Of a DNA stretch of 8,876 bases, positions 6,294 to 8,876 are shown one piece after another. Source of the stretch: Actinomycetota bacterium (GTDB taxonomy: Bacteria > Actinomycetota > Actinomycetes > Propionibacteriales > Nocardioidaceae); the NCBI GenBank assembly GCA_009702305.1, contig WLIH01000066.1, positions 1 to 8,876 of the forward strand. Direction: 5' to 3'. A model generated the notes under the pieces. It did no database searches. It had not been told where the DNA came from and saw only the letters and a list, made by a program, of their open reading frames with translations. A program made the position numbers and the translations under genes. Position 1 is the stretch's first letter, and the number at the start of each line of letters is the position of its first letter.

Positions 6294-6702
6294 CGGCCCC
6301 GGTCGAGCGGGAGCGGGCGACCCGGTCGCGCACGGCCAGGACCGCGAGGCAGAGCACGTAGCCGAGCACGAGTCCGAGGCTGTGGGCGGAGAGTCCGGAG
6401 ACGACTGCCTGCACGACGCCGTCCTCAGCGTGGGCGATGGTGTCGGGTCGAGACGAACCGAGGATCACGAAGACGCCGACCATCAGCAGCGGAGGCACCA
6501 CGCCGATGGTGAAGAAGTCGCGCGGCGCCACAGCCAGCGCGAGGGCGATGCACAGCAGCACGAAGGTGACGTCGAAGAACCAGCCCACCGCGCCGCTCAC
6601 GGCGACGTCGAGCACGACCAGGGTGAGCGTGACGGCAACAGCGAGCACGACCAGCTCCCGGCCGGCCGTGCGGCCTTCCTCCCAGATCGTGCGCGTGGTC
6701 AT
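6184..6702 (-). CDS. Small integral membrane protein, DUF6542-like
   Basis: A 172-residue protein with a short cytosolic N-terminus (MTTRTIWEEGRTAGRELV) and four or so predicted membrane helices: LVVLAVAVTLTLVVLDVAVS, VTFVLLCIALALAVA, FFTIGVVPPLLMVGVFVIL and LGLVLGYVLCLAVLAV. A basic, proline- and serine-rich tail of about 45 residues follows. The topology and the motif APRDFFTIGVVPPLLMV match the actinobacterial DUF6542 family, found near ispH in several genera (recalled: Rv1111c beside lytB2 in M. tuberculosis). Function is unknown. Its ATG overlaps the rmuC stop as ATGA, and AGGTGAG lies upstream, so it is translationally coupled to rmuC. The tail is encoded antisense to the last 110 bases of yciO; its lack of conservation-like features suggests it is a read-on extension. 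Confidence 0.75.
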   Translation of the reverse strand: MTTRTIWEEGRTAGRELVVLAVAVTLTLVVLDVAVSGAVGWFFDVTFVLLCIALALAVAPRDFFTIGVVPPLLMVGVFVILGSSRPDTIAHAEDGVVQAVVSGLSAHSLGLVLGYVLCLAVLAVRDRVARSRSTGAVTRSGPGRRRPDAAPPAPRSTSRRPSSAPPGSPLPR

Positions 6703-7832
6703 CCCTGGCTCACCTCGTGACGGGTCACTGACAGGGCCACGGTAGGGCGCTGGTCGCCGTCGTCGGGGGCGGCGCGCCGGTCGACAGCCCGCAGCTCGAC
6801 CGCCCGGGGCGCAGGGAGGTCGTCGTCGGTGACCGACAGGTCCTGGAAGCGACGGGCAGCGACCAGCACCCGGGACTCGAGCGAGCCCATCGCCTGGTTG
6901 TAGTGACCGACGGCGGCGTTGAGGGAGCGGCCGACCTGGTCGAGGTGGCCGCTGAGGGTGCCGAGGCGCCCGTGCAGGTCGCGCCCGAGACGGTGGATCT
7001 CGCGGGCCTGGTCGGCGATCGCCTCGTGGCTCCAGCCCTGGGCAACGGTGCGGAGCAGAGCGATCAGGGTGGTGGGGGTCGCGAGCACCACCTCGCGCGC
7101 GGCGGCGTACTCGATCAGGGACGGGTCGGCGTCGAGCGCGGCCGCCAGGAACGACTCCGCCGGCACGAAGAGCACGACGAACTCCGGCGTCCGCTCCAGC
7201 GACCGCCAGTAGGCCTTGGACGAGAGGCCGTCGACGTGGGCCCGCACCTGTCGCGCGTGGCGCTGCAGGTGGGTGAACTGGTCGGTGGCGAAGCGCGGGT
7301 CGGGGTCGGTGGAGGTCGCGTCGAGGTAGGCGTCGAGCGGCACCTTCGCGTCGACGACGATGTCGCGCCCGCCGGCGAGGTGCACGACGAGATCGGGGCG
7401 GCGGGCGCCGTCGTCGAGACGCACCTGCTCCGAGAAGTCGCAGCGCTCCACGAGACCCGCCAGCTCGACCGCCTTGCGCAGGTGCAGCTCGCCCCAACGG
7501 CCGCGCACCTGCGGCTTGCGCAGCGCGGTCGACAGGGAGCGGGTCTCGCGGCCGAGGAGCTCCGTCGACCGGCGCATCTCGTCGACCTGCTGGTGGAGCT
7601 GGGCCTGCCAGGAGACGCGTTGGTGCTCGAGGTCGCGCAGCTGGTCACCCAGCCGATCCAGCCCCTCCTGGACGACGGCCTGGTCGGCGACCCGTTGCTC
7701 GAGGGCGCGCTCGACCCGCTCGTCGTAGGCCGACGCGGGTGCGCTGCGCGCCCAGAGCACCCCGACCAGGCAACCCAGGGCAGCGCCGGAGGCCAGGCAC
7801 AGCAGCAGCGCGATGATGGTGAAGATCTCCAT
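6699..7832 (-). CDS. rmuC: DNA recombination protein RmuC
   Basis: A 377-residue membrane-anchored protein. An N-terminal hydrophobic helix (about 4-27) is followed by a predicted coiled coil (about 40-105). The RmuC nuclease-like domain comes next, marked by RGRWGELHLRKAVELAGL (110-127), RPDLVVHLAGG (145-155), IVVDAKVPLDAYL (158-170), FVVLFVPAESFL (218-229) and VLATPTTLIALLRTVAQGW (249-267). The D/E and K of these blocks resemble a PD-(D/E)XK fold. RmuC limits DNA inversion at short inverted repeats in E. coli, but its molecular action is not well known. The ATG follows GGGGAC almost directly, so the ribosome binding site is oddly close; no better start keeps the membrane helix intact. The gene lies 66 bases after xthA and is coupled by ATGA to the DUF6542-like gene, so a repair operon is plausible. 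Confidence 0.92.
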   Translation of the reverse strand: MEIFTIIALLLCLASGAALGCLVGVLWARSAPASAYDERVERALEQRVADQAVVQEGLDRLGDQLRDLEHQRVSWQAQLHQQVDEMRRSTELLGRETRSLSTALRKPQVRGRWGELHLRKAVELAGLVERCDFSEQVRLDDGARRPDLVVHLAGGRDIVVDAKVPLDAYLDATSTDPDPRFATDQFTHLQRHARQVRAHVDGLSSKAYWRSLERTPEFVVLFVPAESFLAAALDADPSLIEYAAAREVVLATPTTLIALLRTVAQGWSHEAIADQAREIHRLGRDLHGRLGTLSGHLDQVGRSLNAAVGHYNQAMGSLESRVLVAARRFQDLSVTDDDLPAPRAVELRAVDRRAAPDDGDQRPTVALSVTRHEVSQG

Positions 7833-7898
7833 GTCCCCAGCATGGCGACGACCACCGACAGTCTCGGTCGCCTTCAGTGGGGTGCGGGGTGGTGCGGG

Positions 7899-8675
7899 TC
7901 AGGCCAGGTCGACGACGACGGGCGCGTGGTCGGAGGCCCCGGTGCCGGCCCGCTCCTCGCGGTCGATGAAGGCGCCGGTGGTGCGCGCCGCCAGGCTCGG
8001 GGAGCCGAGGACGAAGTCGATGCGCAGGCCGCGGTTGCGCTCGAAGCGCTGTCGGTAGTAGTCCCAGTAGGTGTAGACGTCCGGTCCGGGGGTGTGGGGT
8101 CGCACCACGTCGACGTACCCGTCGTCGAGGAACGCCTGGAACGCCGCCCGCTCGGCCGGGGTGACGTGGGTCGAGGTCGCGAACTGCGCGATGTCGAAGA
8201 CGTCCTCGTCGGTGGGGGCGATGTTCCAGTCGCCGACCAGGGCGGTGTCGCCGTCGCGCCAGGTCAGGGCGGCCGCTCGCAGCCGGGTCAGCCAGTCGAG
8301 CTTGTAGGCGTAGTGCGGGTCGCCGATCTTGCGCCCGTTGGGCACGTACAGGCTCCACACGCGGACGCCGCCGCAGGTCGCCCCCAGCGCCCGCGCCTCC
8401 GCCGCGACGGGATCGCCGAAGCCGGGCTGGCCGGGGAAGCCCACCTCGACGTCGTCGAGCCCGGCGCGGCTGATGATCGCAACGCCGTTCCACTGGTTGG
8501 TCCCGGCGGCCGCGACCTCGTAACCCAGGGACTGCAGGCCCATCAGGGGCAGCTGGTCCTCGCGAGCCTTGGTCTCCTGGAGGGCGAGCACGTCGATGTC
8601 GTGGCGCTGCAGGAAGGCCTCCACGCGGTCGATGCGGGAGCGGAGGGAGTTGACGTTCCACGTCGCGATGCGCAC
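7899..8675 (-). CDS. xthA: Exodeoxyribonuclease III
   Basis: A 258-residue endonuclease/exonuclease/phosphatase-fold enzyme that cleaves at AP sites and trims 3' ends in base excision repair. The catalytic set is complete: N7 in ATWNVNSLRSR, the metal ligand E34 in LALQETK, Y110 in SLYVPNG, D149 and N151 in GDWNIAP, D220 in RIDFVLG, and the D249-H250 pair in SDHAPVV. Spacing and length match bacterial XthA. The start codon is GTG, chosen because MRIATWNVNSLRSR is the invariant family N-terminus and no codon further upstream fits. It starts nine bases after the stop of the cysteine-desulfurase-like gene, without a clear Shine-Dalgarno in the gap, which suggests coupling to that upstream gene. 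Confidence 0.95.
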   Translation of the reverse strand: MRIATWNVNSLRSRIDRVEAFLQRHDIDVLALQETKAREDQLPLMGLQSLGYEVAAAGTNQWNGVAIISRAGLDDVEVGFPGQPGFGDPVAAEARALGATCGGVRVWSLYVPNGRKIGDPHYAYKLDWLTRLRAAALTWRDGDTALVGDWNIAPTDEDVFDIAQFATSTHVTPAERAAFQAFLDDGYVDVVRPHTPGPDVYTYWDYYRQRFERNRGLRIDFVLGSPSLAARTTGAFIDREERAGTGASDHAPVVVDLA

Positions 8676-8684
8676 GGCGACAAG

Positions 8685-8876
8685 TTATCCGGCGACACCG
8701 TCGAGCAGGCGGTCGACCTCGTCCTGCGTGGTGTACGCCGCGATCCCCGCGCGCACGGCTCCGGCGTCCCCCAGCCCGAGGCGTCGGCTGGCCTCGAGGG
8801 CGTAGAAGTTGCTCGCCGGCGCGTTGACGCCGAGCCGCGCGAGGTGCTCGTGCACTTCGCGACCGCTGCGCCCGGC
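8685..8876 (-). CDS. Cysteine desulfurase-like protein, C-terminal fragment
   Basis: The last 63 residues of a gene that enters from the right edge and ends in TAA. The fragment contains GRSGREVHEHLARLGVNAP, then ASNFYALEASRRLGLG, AVRAGIAAYTTQDEVDRLL and GVAG. This matches the C-terminus of class V aminotransferase-fold, SufS/NifS-related proteins, particularly the 'cysteine desulfurase-like' subfamily where GVN-(A/T)-ASNFYA precedes the LG-DAGAVRAG-(I/L)APYT block. These PLP enzymes resemble sulfur-mobilising desulfurases, but many members lack demonstrated activity. The PLP lysine and the catalytic cysteine are outside the window. The gene is nine bases upstream of xthA on the same strand, so probably shares its transcript. 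Confidence 0.78.
   Translation of the reverse strand, partial: AGRSGREVHEHLARLGVNAPASNFYALEASRRLGLGDAGAVRAGIAAYTTQDEVDRLLDGVAG

Noticed and set aside
7833..7898. Short hairpin ACCGA / TCGGT (7854-7868) between xthA and rmuC as a terminator
   Set aside because: The stem is only five base pairs with no U-tract, so it is too weak to call. Read-through from xthA into rmuC is more likely.
1..8876. tRNA or rRNA genes, CRISPR arrays, insertion sequences, prophage or defence genes
   Set aside because: No tRNA-like cloverleaf, spaced palindromic repeat array, transposase or integrase motif was seen. Gene density and families are those of ordinary chromosomal core DNA.

Overview
The window is high-GC, densely packed DNA with actinobacterial features: very long antisense open frames caused by GC bias, an actinobacterial-style IspH, a bacterial protein O-mannosyltransferase, an F420-type flavoprotein and leaderless promoters. 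Gene content and protein flavour suggest Nocardioides or another member of the Nocardioidaceae. That placement is an inference from protein resemblance, not a search result.

Layout. Positions 1-3292 hold a minus-strand run transcribed leftward: xseA, xseB (8-base overlap), a PMT-family mannosyltransferase (25-base gap), and the start of an F420/PPOX-type oxidoreductase that runs off the left edge. A 91-base divergent promoter region (3293-3383), with a 13-bp tandem repeat, separates xseA from ispH (plus strand, 3384-4394). Both divergent genes look leaderless. ispH converges on a GtrB/DPM-like family 2 glycosyltransferase (minus, 4414-5463). A second divergent spacer (5464-5672, the longest gene-free stretch) leads to yciO (plus, 5673-6293). 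The yciO 3' end overlaps, tail to tail by 110 bases, a small membrane protein of the DUF6542 type (minus, 6184-6702). That gene is joined by an ATGA overlap to rmuC (6699-7832), which lies behind xthA (7899-8675). The 3' end of a cysteine-desulfurase-like gene (8685-8876) lies upstream of xthA. The four minus-strand genes from 8876 to 6184 are tightly spaced and could form one unit.

Functional themes. DNA repair and recombination are represented by exonuclease VII (XseA and XseB), RmuC and exonuclease III. Cell-envelope glycosylation is represented by Pmt plus a polyprenyl-phosphate glycosyltransferase that could make a lipid-linked sugar. IspH supplies the isoprenoid precursors from which polyprenyl phosphate carriers are built. 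This last link is a thematic inference only.

I found no CRISPR array, RNA gene, transposase, prophage or toxin-antitoxin locus, and no convincing novel multi-gene system. The unusual features are small: a tandem repeat that triplicates the pmt stop codon, a repeat array in the xseA/ispH divergent promoter, paired leaderless promoters, and a long antisense gene overlap.
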